A stretch of 40,375 bases of DNA from Chloroflexota bacterium. GTDB taxonomy: Bacteria; Chloroflexota; Dehalococcoidia; UBA2979. The position numbers and the translations under genes are program-made. The stretch is taken from assembly GCA_016866055.1 (NCBI GenBank), contig VGNK01000003.1, forward strand, positions 1 through 40,375, written 5' to 3'. Of the stretch, positions 33,129 through 40,375 are shown one piece after another. Numbering within the stretch: position 1 is the first letter of the stretch; the number at the start of each line of letters is the position of its first letter. Under the pieces are notes generated by a model. That model was not told where the DNA came from. It ran no database searches and saw only the letters and a list, made by a program, of their open reading frames with translations.

Positions 33129-34424
33129 ATCACCGAGGTCCGCCCCTTCCGGGGGCTGCGCTACGACCCTCGTCGCGTGGCCCCCGACGATGTGATCGCC
33201 CCACCCTACGACGTGATCGACGCCGACGACGAAGCTGCGCTGCTCGCGCGCTCGCCGTACAACGCCGCCCACATCGAGTGCTGCCCCGGCGAGGAGCACG
33301 AGCGCTACGAGGCCGCCGGCCGGCGCGTCCGCGACTGGTCCGCGGAGGGGGTGCTGATCCGCGACGACGCGCCCGTCTACTACCTCTACGAGCAGCGCGC
33401 GCGCATCGATGGTGCGGACCGGCTGCGGCGCTGCTTCTTCGCACGCCTGCGACTCCACCGCCCGGAGGAGGGCGTCGTGCGCCCGCACGAGTCGACGATG
33501 GAGGGGCTGCGCTCGCAACGGCTGCGCCTCCTGCGCGCGACGCAGATGAACGTGAGTCCGATCTTCGCGATGTTTCGCGACGACGGTCGCGCGCGCAGAG
33601 CCCTCGACGCGGCGGCCCGCGGCGAGCCGGCGTTCGGCGCGACCGACTCGCTCGGCGAGCAGCACCGCCTCTGGGTGATCGCCGACGCGGCGCTTCAGGC
33701 GGAGCTCACGGGCGCGCTCGCGGCGTCGACGGTCACGATCGCCGACGGCCACCACCGCTACGCGACCGCGCTCACCTACCTCGACGACCTCACGAGCGCC
33801 GACCCTCGCCTGCCCGCGGGCGCCGCCGCCCGGTACGTGCTCACCGGCCTGATCCCCGAGGACGACCCCGCCCTCGTGATCCTGTCGGCGCACCGACTCG
33901 TGCGCGCGCGCTCCGTCCCCGCCGACCTCGACGCCCGGCTCACCGAGCGTTTTACGGTCGAGCCGCAGGACGGCTGGACCGTGCAGGCCGCGGAGGCGCT
34001 GGGCCGCCGCGTCCGCGACGCGGCGGGCGGCATCGCGACGTTCGGATGGATCGATTACGAGCGGCGGCGGCTCGCGCTGCTGCGCGGCCGCTCGCGCGAG
34101 GCGATCGACGAGGCGATGCCGAGCACGCTCTCGGCGGCCTCGCGCGCGCTCGACGCGCGCATCCTCACGGAGACGATCTTGCGCCCGCTGCTCGGCATCG
34201 ACGACGCTGCCCTCGCGGACGGCCAGGTCGGCTTCACCTCGGATGTGGGTGCCGCGTTCCGCGCCGGCGAGGGCGGCGAGCACCGCTTCGCTTTCCTGCT
34301 CAACCCGACGCGCGTCGAACAGGTGAGCGCGGTCGCCGACGCCGGCGAGCTGATGCCGGCGAAGACGACGTACTTCTACCCGAAGCTCGCGACCGGCCTC
34401 GTCTTCAACCCGCTCGCGGACTGA
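33129..34424 (+). CDS. DUF1015 family protein, apparent ATC start
   Basis: Large conserved protein of unknown function. From 33129 the frame reads ITEVRPFRGLRYDPRRV then VIAPPYDVID, which is the family's usual N-terminus; the first standard start is the GTG at 33177, inside this conserved part. Between the in-frame TAG at 33072 and 33177 there is no ATG, GTG or TTG before the conserved segment, but GAGGGAGGA sits 4-5 nt before ATC at 33129. So either ATC is used, or the true base is different (ATG). From there the protein has 431 residues; the motif TIADGHHRYATAL is the family's strongest. DGHHR resembles the core of ParB-like serine kinases (SerK), and from memory DUF1015 often lies by serA; here it converges on serA. 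Role in serine metabolism is inference. Confidence 0.88.
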   Translation: MTEVRPFRGLRYDPRRVAPDDVIAPPYDVIDADDEAALLARSPYNAAHIECCPGEEHERYEAAGRRVRDWSAEGVLIRDDAPVYYLYEQRARIDGADRLRRCFFARLRLHRPEEGVVRPHESTMEGLRSQRLRLLRATQMNVSPIFAMFRDDGRARRALDAAARGEPAFGATDSLGEQHRLWVIADAALQAELTGALAASTVTIADGHHRYATALTYLDDLTSADPRLPAGAAARYVLTGLIPEDDPALVILSAHRLVRARSVPADLDARLTERFTVEPQDGWTVQAAEALGRRVRDAAGGIATFGWIDYERRRLALLRGRSREAIDEAMPSTLSAASRALDARILTETILRPLLGIDDAALADGQVGFTSDVGAAFRAGEGGEHRFAFLLNPTRVEQVSAVADAGELMPAKTTYFYPKLATGLVFNPLAD

Positions 34425-34439
34425 CCGCAGGGTGGCGCG

Positions 34440-36032
34440 CTACCGCGCTGGACCGTTGCTGAGATCGATCTGCCGCGTGCTGTGGATCGCTTCGAGTGCC
34501 GCGACCTTGGCGAGCTCCGCCGGCGTGAGCGGGCGCTGGATGCAGAGCACCATCAACGCGAGGTGCTCCGGTCCGGCCGCCACCGACATGTGCGAGATGT
34601 TCACGCCGAGCGCGCCGAGCGCCATCCCCACACGCCCGATCATGCCCGGCCGATCCACGTTCTCGACCGCGAGCAGATAGGGCGTCGCGCGCGCGACCTC
34701 CACCTCGTAGGGTCCGATGCCGACGATGCGCAGCCCCGTCGCCGTGTGCGTCACCGCGACGGACTCCTCGCCGCCGTCGGTGATGGCGTGCACGACGACG
34801 AGGTTCTGGTAGGGGTTTCGCGCCGCCCCCGTCTCCTCGTCGATGCGCAGCCCGTGCGCTTCGGCGAGCTGCGCCGCGTTCACGATCGTCACCTTCTCGG
34901 TGGTGACGCGCTGCAGCATCCCGACGATCACGCCCGAGCGCAGCGGGGAGGTGTCGTAGTTCGCGATCTCGCCGAGGTACTCGAGCCGCACGCGCTGCAC
35001 GCCGCCGCCCGCAAGCTGCATCGCCACGTTCCCGGCGACCGCCGCCGCGTCGATGAACGGCCCGATCACCGCCATCGTCTCCGGGTCGACGAGTGGCGCG
35101 TTCACCGCGTAGCGCGCGGCCCCGCCGTCGAGCACGTCGATCACCTGCTCGGCGACGTCCAGCGCCGCGCGGTCCTGCGCCTCGCGTGTCGACGCCGCGA
35201 GGTGCGGCGTCACCACGATCCGCTCGTGCATTGTGAGGATGTTCCCGACGGCGGGTTCCTCGCTGAAGACGTCGATCGCCGCGCCGGTCACGTGCCCCGA
35301 CTCGACCGCATCGTAGAGCGCTCGCTCGTCGATCAGTGCCCCGCGCGCCGCGTTCACGATGCGCACGCCGGGCTTCATCTGCGCGAGCCGCTCCGCGTTG
35401 ATCATCTGCCGGCTGCCCTCGTGCAGCGCCGTGTGAAGCGTGATGAAGTCGCTCTGCGCGAGCAAGGGCTCGAGGTCCATCATCTCAACCCCGAGCTGGC
35501 TCCCGCGCTCGCGCGAGACGAACGGGTCGTACGCCACGACGCGCATGTCGAACGCCCGCGCCCGGCGCGCCACCTCGTTGCCGATCCGCCCGAGCCCGAT
35601 CACCCCGAGCGTGCGCCCGGCGAGCTCGATGCCCATGTAGCGGTTGCGCTCCCACTTCCCCGACTTCAGCGAGCCGTACGCCTGCGGGATGTGGCGCGCG
35701 AGCGCGAGCATCAGCCCGAGCGTGTGCTCGGCCGTGGAGAGTGTGTTCGCGAGCGGGGCGTTGACGACGATGATGCCGCGCGCCGTCGCCGCGCCGACGT
35801 CGATGTTGTCGACCCCCACGCCGGCGCGGCCGATCACCTCGAGGCGATCGGCCGCCTCGATCACACGGGCGGTCACCTGCGTCTGGCTGCGGACGATCAG
35901 CGCGTTGCGGCCGCGCAGCGCCTCGATCAGCTCCGCCTCGGAGAGGCCCGTGCGCACCTCGACCTCGTGGCGCGCGCGCAGGAAGTCGATCCCCTCCTGG
36001 GCGAGCGAGTCGGCGACGAGGATGCGCGCCAC
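34440..36032 (-). CDS. serA: D-3-phosphoglycerate dehydrogenase
   Basis: First step of serine synthesis: oxidises 3-phosphoglycerate with NAD. 530 residues, the long form: substrate and nucleotide domains (IGRAGVGVDNIDV, LGVIGLGRIGNEVARRA), catalytic residues in NAARGALIDERAL, DVFSEEP and TPHLAAST, then the ASB regulatory domain (about 320-450) and a C-terminal ACT domain starting PYLLAVENVDRPGMIG that in relatives binds serine for feedback inhibition. Starts at a GTG 14 nt after the aminotransferase gene. Convergent with the DUF1015 gene, 15 bp apart. Confidence 0.96.
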   Translation of the reverse strand: MARILVADSLAQEGIDFLRARHEVEVRTGLSEAELIEALRGRNALIVRSQTQVTARVIEAADRLEVIGRAGVGVDNIDVGAATARGIIVVNAPLANTLSTAEHTLGLMLALARHIPQAYGSLKSGKWERNRYMGIELAGRTLGVIGLGRIGNEVARRARAFDMRVVAYDPFVSRERGSQLGVEMMDLEPLLAQSDFITLHTALHEGSRQMINAERLAQMKPGVRIVNAARGALIDERALYDAVESGHVTGAAIDVFSEEPAVGNILTMHERIVVTPHLAASTREAQDRAALDVAEQVIDVLDGGAARYAVNAPLVDPETMAVIGPFIDAAAVAGNVAMQLAGGGVQRVRLEYLGEIANYDTSPLRSGVIVGMLQRVTTEKVTIVNAAQLAEAHGLRIDEETGAARNPYQNLVVVHAITDGGEESVAVTHTATGLRIVGIGPYEVEVARATPYLLAVENVDRPGMIGRVGMALGALGVNISHMSVAAGPEHLALMVLCIQRPLTPAELAKVAALEAIHSTRQIDLSNGPAR

Positions 36033-36046
36033 GCCGCGCCCCGGGG

Positions 36047-37147
36047 CTAGGCGCGGCCGGCCACGGCGTGACCGAGCTGCGCGAGCGTCCCCTCGACGGC
36101 GCGCAGGCCGGCGCGGACGTCCTCCTCGGTCACGTAGCCGAGGTGGCCGAAGCGGAAGATCTTCCCGCGCAGCGAGCCCTGGCCGCCCGCGAAGACCGCG
36201 TCGAACTCCTGCTGGGCAATGCTGAGGAACTTCGAGCCGTCGACCTTCGCCGGCATCTTCACCGCCGTCACCGTGTCGGACTCGACGCCCTCCGCCGCGA
36301 GCAGCTCGAGGCCGAGCGCCTTCATCCCCTCGCGCGTCATCCGCGCGAGCCGGCGGTGTCGCTCGTAGATCGCGTCGAGCCCCTCCTCGAACATGAGGTC
36401 GAGCGCCCGGTCGAGCTGGAAGAAGAGCGAGACGGCGGGCGTCCACGGGGTCTCGCCCTTCTCGAGCGAGGACCTCGCCTTCCGCAGGTCGAAGTAGTAG
36501 CGCGGGGTCTTGTTCGCCGCCTGCCGCTCCCACGCGCGCTCGTTGACCGAGACGAACGCGAGCCCGGGCGCAGTCATCCAGCCCTTCTGTGAGCCCGAGA
36601 CGACGACGTCCAGATTCCAGGCGTCGGTCTTTACGGGGATCGAGGAGAGCGAGGAGATCGCGTCGACGATGAGCAGCGCTCCGTGGCGATGCACCACCTC
36701 CGCGACCTCCGGGAGGTAGACGTTCGTCACGCCGGTCGAGGTCTCGTTGTGGGTGATCAGCACGGTCTGGATCGCGGGGTCGGCCTTGAGCGCGGCGTCG
36801 ATGCGCGCCGGGTCCGCGGCCTGGCCGAACTCGACCGCGAGCTCGACCGGCTGGGCGCCATAGGCGTCGACGATCTCGACGAAGCGCTTGCCGAACTCGC
36901 CGATGGTGACGACCAGCGCCCGCTCGCCGGGGGTGACGTGGTTGGCGACCGCGGCCTCCATGCCGCCGGTGCCGGAGGCGGTCAGCGTGAGGACGTCGTG
37001 CTCGGTCTGGTAGACGCGCTTGACGCGCTCGGTGACGCGGCGGATCAGCGCGTCGAACTCCGGCCCGCGGTGGTTGATCATCTCCGCCGCGCCGGCCTGG
37101 GCCACCTCCGACGGGACGGGGGTGGGACCGGGGATGCGCAAGTTCAC
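36047..37147 (-). CDS. Class V aminotransferase (alanine-glyoxylate type), probable serine-pathway enzyme
   Basis: 366-residue PLP enzyme of the alanine-glyoxylate/serine-pyruvate group: LRIPGPTPVPSEV at the start, TASGTGGMEAAVAN for phosphate binding, the aspartate in LLIVDAISSLSS, and the PLP lysine in SGSQKGWMTAPG (K188). It is not the SerC type, but lies directly upstream of serA, so a phosphoserine aminotransferase role, as for other SerA-linked members of this group, is a good inference. GTG start with GGAGGGA 4 nt upstream. A promoter candidate lies about 55-80 nt upstream. Confidence 0.9.
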   Translation of the reverse strand: MNLRIPGPTPVPSEVAQAGAAEMINHRGPEFDALIRRVTERVKRVYQTEHDVLTLTASGTGGMEAAVANHVTPGERALVVTIGEFGKRFVEIVDAYGAQPVELAVEFGQAADPARIDAALKADPAIQTVLITHNETSTGVTNVYLPEVAEVVHRHGALLIVDAISSLSSIPVKTDAWNLDVVVSGSQKGWMTAPGLAFVSVNERAWERQAANKTPRYYFDLRKARSSLEKGETPWTPAVSLFFQLDRALDLMFEEGLDAIYERHRRLARMTREGMKALGLELLAAEGVESDTVTAVKMPAKVDGSKFLSIAQQEFDAVFAGGQGSLRGKIFRFGHLGYVTEEDVRAGLRAVEGTLAQLGHAVAGRA

Positions 37148-37201
37148 TGGGTCCCTCCGCGAAGGATGTGAGTCTCGGTCCGGGGGGCGAACCGGGAACC
37201 A

Positions 37202-37229
37202 ATCGTACGGTGGGCGAGGGTACGGTCAA
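37202..37229 (-). promoter_or_regulatory. Candidate promoter of the aminotransferase-serA operon
   Basis: Minus strand TTGACC (37229-37224), 16-nt spacer, TACGAT (37207-37202). Predicted leader about 48 nt. Good boxes in a GC-rich background. Confidence 0.55.
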
Positions 37230-37329
37230 CGCGCGAAGCCGGGGACGCGACTCGCGCGACCGGTCGGGGCGACCGACGGGCGCGACCGCGCGGCGCGGCG
37301 GCGCGCACCGGGCACCCGTCGGCCGCGGG

Positions 37330-38557
37330 CTACGCCGCCTTCGCCTCCGCGAAGACGCGGTTCGCCCACTCCACCGCCTCGACGTAGAGCCGCGTCACCT
37401 GCTCGAGGTCGAGTCTGAGCACCGCGGCGATGCCCTGGAACTCCTCCCACGACGCCCGCTCCTGCGCCTCGTCGAGGCGCAGCACCGCGCCGATCCGCCC
37501 CTCACCGTGGACGAGCGCGCCGCGCACCGTGCTCGAGACCGGGAGGTCGCCCACCGCGCGCTCCATCGGCAACCCGAGGATCGCGTCGACCATCGAGAAC
37601 ATCCCGAGCAGAAAGAGGTCGAACCGCGGCGCCCCGAGCGTGCTCACCCTCGCGAGCGACTCGCAGAAGCGGGCCCGCACGACCGAGCTGATCACGAGCT
37701 GCTGCGGGCTCCCCCCCCCCGGCCCGAGCCCGGCGATCGAGGCGAGCGCGGCGATGCGGCGCACGCCCTCCGCGCCGAGCAGCACGAGCGCGTCGCGGAT
37801 CGAGTCCAGCGCGCGCGCCTGCATCGTCTCCGCCGAGTTCGCGTGGCGCAGGAGCTTCGTCGTGAGCGCGACGTCCGCGCGCACGATGCGCTCGACCTCG
37901 GCCAGATTGACGTTCGGCTGGCTGGTGAGGTCGAGCAGCTGCAGATCGTGCGGCTTGAAGCCGGCACCGTGCGGTGCTCCACGATGATCGGCTTGCTCAG
38001 GGAGTAGCCCTGGAAGCGGTCGAACCCGAGCTTCTTCGTGATCTGGAACGCCTCCCAGGTCTCGACCTTCTCCGCGACCAGGCTCGCGCGAGGGAGGAGC
38101 CGGCACAGGTCGCTCACCATCCCGGCAGGTCCTTCACATCGACGTAGGGGAGGTCGACCTTCACGGCGGTCGCGACCGCGGCGAACGCCTCGGCGCGTGC
38201 GGTTTCGTGCACGTCGTCGAGCGCGATGCGGTCGAAGGCCTGCCGGAGCCGGCGCAGCGACTCGAGCACCTCGGCGTCGGGCGGCACGTCCTCGAGCACC
38301 TCGATCACTACCGACCGCGGCGGGATCGCGTGCGCGTACCCCTCCACCGTGAGGTCGCGCGTGAAGTTGACGTGCGCAGGGTGCCCCTCGGTAAGGACCT
38401 GGGTGCCCTGCTCCATCAGGCTGTCGACGATGAGGCGGGCGGTGGCGCGGGTCCCGACGTCGCCGCTCAGCGCGTCGCGGGACAGCGACCGGAACAGCAG
38501 CTCGTACGCGGTAACCTCGAGGCGCGCGTTGTCGATGGGCTGGCGGGTGACGAGCAC
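37330..38557 (-). pseudogene. EAL-HDOD (YuxH-type) signalling protein with two frameshifts
   Basis: Three consecutive reading frames together make one protein of the EAL-HDOD family. Frame 1, from a GTG at 38557: VTRQPIDNARLEVTAYELLF to VDVKDLPGW, then TGA. Frame 2, from about 38124: MVSDLCRLLPRASLVAEKVE through FDRFQGYSLSKPII to VEHRTVPA. Frame 3, from about 37962: FKPHDLQLLDLTSQPNVNLA, then the HDOD helices ending at a stop at 37330. Each junction needs one extra base, so each is a 1-nt loss; the first is in GGG. Family members have a degenerate EAL domain, usually without c-di-GMP hydrolysis, plus an HDOD domain. Real decay or consensus error cannot be told apart here. Confidence 0.85.
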
Positions 38558-38687
38558 CGAGGAGCCGCCGGACCCCCCGGGCGTCGCGGCTCCCGCGGCG
38601 GCCGTGGGCCACCGGACTCCGCGCGCTGCCCCCTGCTCGCGCTCTGCGCCATGGTCGAACTATCGAGAGGCCGGATCCCCGGGCACA

Positions 38688-38721
38688 CCCCTCCGAGAGG
38701 GGGAATCCCTCGATTTCGAGG
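38688..38721. repeat. Two adjacent small hairpins between the EAL-HDOD and selA genes
   Basis: CCCCTC-CGA-GAGGGG (38688-38702) followed by CCTCGA-TT-TCGAGG (38708-38721), in the 239-bp divergent region. The second has a loop too tight for a full stem, so a DNA-binding site is as likely as an RNA structure. No gene is seen in this region. Confidence 0.45.
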
Positions 38722-38796
38722 CCCGAGCGCCCGCCGCTCGCGCGCGCCCGCCCGGACGCCGGGGCGCCCCCCGTACAATCCGGGGTTGGAACGGAC

Positions 38797-40218
38797 GTGC
38801 GCGTGAACGAGCTCTACCGCAGCCTCCCCTCGGTCGACCGCCTGCTGGGTGACCCGCGGGTGGTCGCGCTCGCCGCCCAGCACGGCCACGACGCCGTGGT
38901 CGAGCTCGCGCGGACCGTGCTCGACGACTACCGCGCCGCGATCGAGCGCACCTCCACCCTGCCCGAGGTCGCCGTCGTCGACGCCGTCGTCGCGCGCGCG
39001 GCGGGGCTGCGAACCTCGCTGCGGCGCGTCGTCAACGCGACCGGGGTCATCATCCACACGAACCTCGGGCGGGCCCCGCTCTCGCGGGAGGCGCTCGAGG
39101 CGATGGAGCGCGTCGGGGCCGGCTACTCGAACCTGGAGTTCGACGTGGAGGAGGGGGAGCGCGGCTCGCGCTTCGCGCACCTGGACGCGATCTTATGTCG
39201 GGTCACCGGCGCCGACGCCGGGATCGCGGTCAACAACAACGCCTCCGCCCTGCTGCTTGCGCTCGCCGCGCTCTGCGCCGGTCGCGAGGTGGTCATCTCG
39301 CGCGGGCAGCTCGTCGAGATCGGGGGCGGGTTCCGCATCCCCGACGTGATGCGCCAGTCGGGCGCCACGCTCGTCGAGGTCGGAACCACGAACCGCACCT
39401 ACGTGCGCGACTACGCGCAGGCGATCGGCGAGCGGACGGCGGCGATCCTGCGGGTGCACGCCTCGAACTTCCGGGTGGTGGGGTTCACCGAGACCGCGAC
39501 GCTTGCGGAGCTGGCGGCGCTCGCGCACGAGCACAGCCTGGTGATGATCGACGACCTCGGGAGCGGGGCGCTGCTCGACACGCGGCGTTACGGGCTCGCC
39601 GAGGAGCCGCTCGTGCAGGACTCGCTCGCGGCGGGAGCGGACGTGACGCTCTTCTCCGGCGACAAGCTGCTCGGCGGGCCGCAGGCGGGGGTGGCGGTGG
39701 GGCGGCGGACCGCGATCGACGCGATGCGGCGCCACCCGCTCGCGCGCGCGGTGCGGCTCGACAAGACCGCGATCGCGGGGCTCGCGGCGACGCTGCAGCA
39801 CTACGCGCGCGGGGAGGCGGAGCAGGCGGTGCCGGTGTGGCGGATGATCGCGGAGCCGCCGGAGGCGCTCGGCCGCCGCGCGCGGCGGTGGTCGCGCGCG
39901 TGCGGGGCGCACGGCGAGGCGGCTCCGTCGCAGTCGACGGTGGGCGGCGGGTCGCTCCCCGGCGCGGAGCTGCCCACCGTGGTGTGCTCGGTGCGGCCGC
40001 CGCGCGGCGACGCCGACGGGTTCGCGGCGGCGTTGCGCGGTGCGGATCCGCCGATCGTGGCGCGCATCCACGAGGGGCGCGTGCTGCTCGACCCCCGCAC
40101 GGTCGACCCGCGCGAGGACCGGCACGTGGAGTCGACGCTGCGGGCGCTCCTGGACGGCGACGGGGCAGGTGCGAGCGGCGCGGTCCCGCGCGACGAGGGG
40201 GACGGCGCTGGACGATAG
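38797..40218 (+). CDS. selA: L-seryl-tRNA(Sec) selenium transferase
   Basis: PLP enzyme converting seryl-tRNA(Sec) to selenocysteyl-tRNA(Sec) with selenophosphate, so the organism probably makes selenoproteins. 473 residues: N-terminal LPSVDRLLGDPRV, RRVVNATGVIIHTNLGRAPLS, IAVNNNASALLLAL, the aspartate in VMIDDLGSGALLD, and the PLP lysine in TLFSGDKLLGGPQAG (K290). Starts at GTG 38797 (a second GTG two codons later). Overlaps or abuts mutS2 downstream; selB, selD and the tRNA(Sec) gene are not in the window. Confidence 0.96.
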   Translation: MRVNELYRSLPSVDRLLGDPRVVALAAQHGHDAVVELARTVLDDYRAAIERTSTLPEVAVVDAVVARAAGLRTSLRRVVNATGVIIHTNLGRAPLSREALEAMERVGAGYSNLEFDVEEGERGSRFAHLDAILCRVTGADAGIAVNNNASALLLALAALCAGREVVISRGQLVEIGGGFRIPDVMRQSGATLVEVGTTNRTYVRDYAQAIGERTAAILRVHASNFRVVGFTETATLAELAALAHEHSLVMIDDLGSGALLDTRRYGLAEEPLVQDSLAAGADVTLFSGDKLLGGPQAGVAVGRRTAIDAMRRHPLARAVRLDKTAIAGLAATLQHYARGEAEQAVPVWRMIAEPPEALGRRARRWSRACGAHGEAAPSQSTVGGGSLPGAELPTVVCSVRPPRGDADGFAAALRGADPPIVARIHEGRVLLDPRTVDPREDRHVESTLRALLDGDGAGASGAVPRDEGDGAGR

Positions 40219-40375
40219 GGCCCTCGCGGTCCTCGAGTACCCCCGCGTCGTCGAGCGGCTCGCCCGCCTGACCGCGTTTTCCGCCTCGCGGGAGGCGGCG
40301 CTCGCGCTGCGCCCGGTCGCCGACCGCGACACGGTCGTGCGCCGCCAGCGCGAGACCGCGGAGGCGGTGCGCCTC
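40169..40375 (+). CDS. mutS2: Endonuclease MutS2, N-terminal fragment
   Basis: Beginning of a MutS2 protein, cut by the window edge. The frame reads LDDRALAVLEYPRVVERLAR then LTAFSASREAALALRP, matching the family's first helix (x-L-x-x-L-E-[FY]-x-[KR]-[IV]). The conserved part begins at a CTG (40208) with GAGGGGG upstream; the nearest standard start in frame is a GTG at 40169, overlapping the selA end by 50 nt, which I use for the coordinates. MutS2 suppresses recombination and, in some bacteria, rescues collided ribosomes. Confidence 0.85.
   Translation, partial: MRAARSRATRGTALDDRALAVLEYPRVVERLARLTAFSASREAALALRPVADRDTVVRRQRETAEAVRL

Noticed and set aside
38110-38130. TGA at the first break of the EAL-HDOD gene as a selenocysteine codon
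   Set aside because: Homology continues in a different frame after this point, so it is a frameshift and not recoding of TGA.

Overview
High-GC bacterial chromosome, about 40.4 kb, densely packed, with many GTG/TTG starts and 1-4 nt stop/start overlaps. Gene content points to a Chloroflexota-like bacterium (Dehalococcoidia/Tepidiformia type would fit): a complex I operon without an NADH module, a cdaA-cdaR-der-plsY-gpsA run, SelA next to MutS2, a GpsA whose nucleotide-binding loop reads G-P-T-A-W-G, and a class V aminotransferase paired with SerA. This placement is inference from gene style; no rRNA is present.

Layout. 1-11310 (minus strand): one long operon nuoA-C-D-H-J-K-(62-aa orf)-L-M-N, then ybeY and dnaX (cut by the window edge), with a good candidate promoter before nuoA. 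nuoB, nuoI and nuoE/F/G are all absent, so none of the iron-sulfur subunits of complex I is encoded here. 11465-19144: an acyl-CoA/lipid block. On the plus strand lie a DUF35 zinc-ribbon/OB protein, its thiolase-like partner and a PHP-domain protein; a true thiolase sits on the minus strand; then, on plus, two MaoC hot-dog proteins and two tandem paralogous SDRs. Together they look like a CoA-thioester degradation or modification route: hydration by MaoC, oxidation by SDR, cleavage by thiolase or a DUF35-linked aldolase. Hairpin terminators separate the transcription units.

19176-30935 (minus strand): GNAT, Nudix and HEAT-repeat genes, and an apparent operon read leftward as comEA, comEC, argF, cdaA, cdaR, der, plsY, gpsA. 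It combines DNA uptake, arginine synthesis, c-di-AMP synthesis, ribosome assembly and phospholipid initiation. A small cupin gene lies upstream. 31030-33012: rph, a small SinR/Cas2-like protein, a VOC-family gene broken by an amber codon, and a HIT protein. 33129-37229: a DUF1015 protein, which appears to lack any standard start codon, converges on a serine-biosynthesis pair (class V aminotransferase and SerA).

37330-40375: an EAL-HDOD (YuxH-type) gene carrying two frameshifts, then selA and the beginning of mutS2. Three genes in the right quarter show lesions or unusual starts (amber codon, missing start codon, two 1-nt shifts), and a G20 homopolymer lies at 15807. These are either real decay or consensus errors and should be checked against reads. 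I found no tRNA, rRNA, CRISPR array, insertion sequence or prophage.
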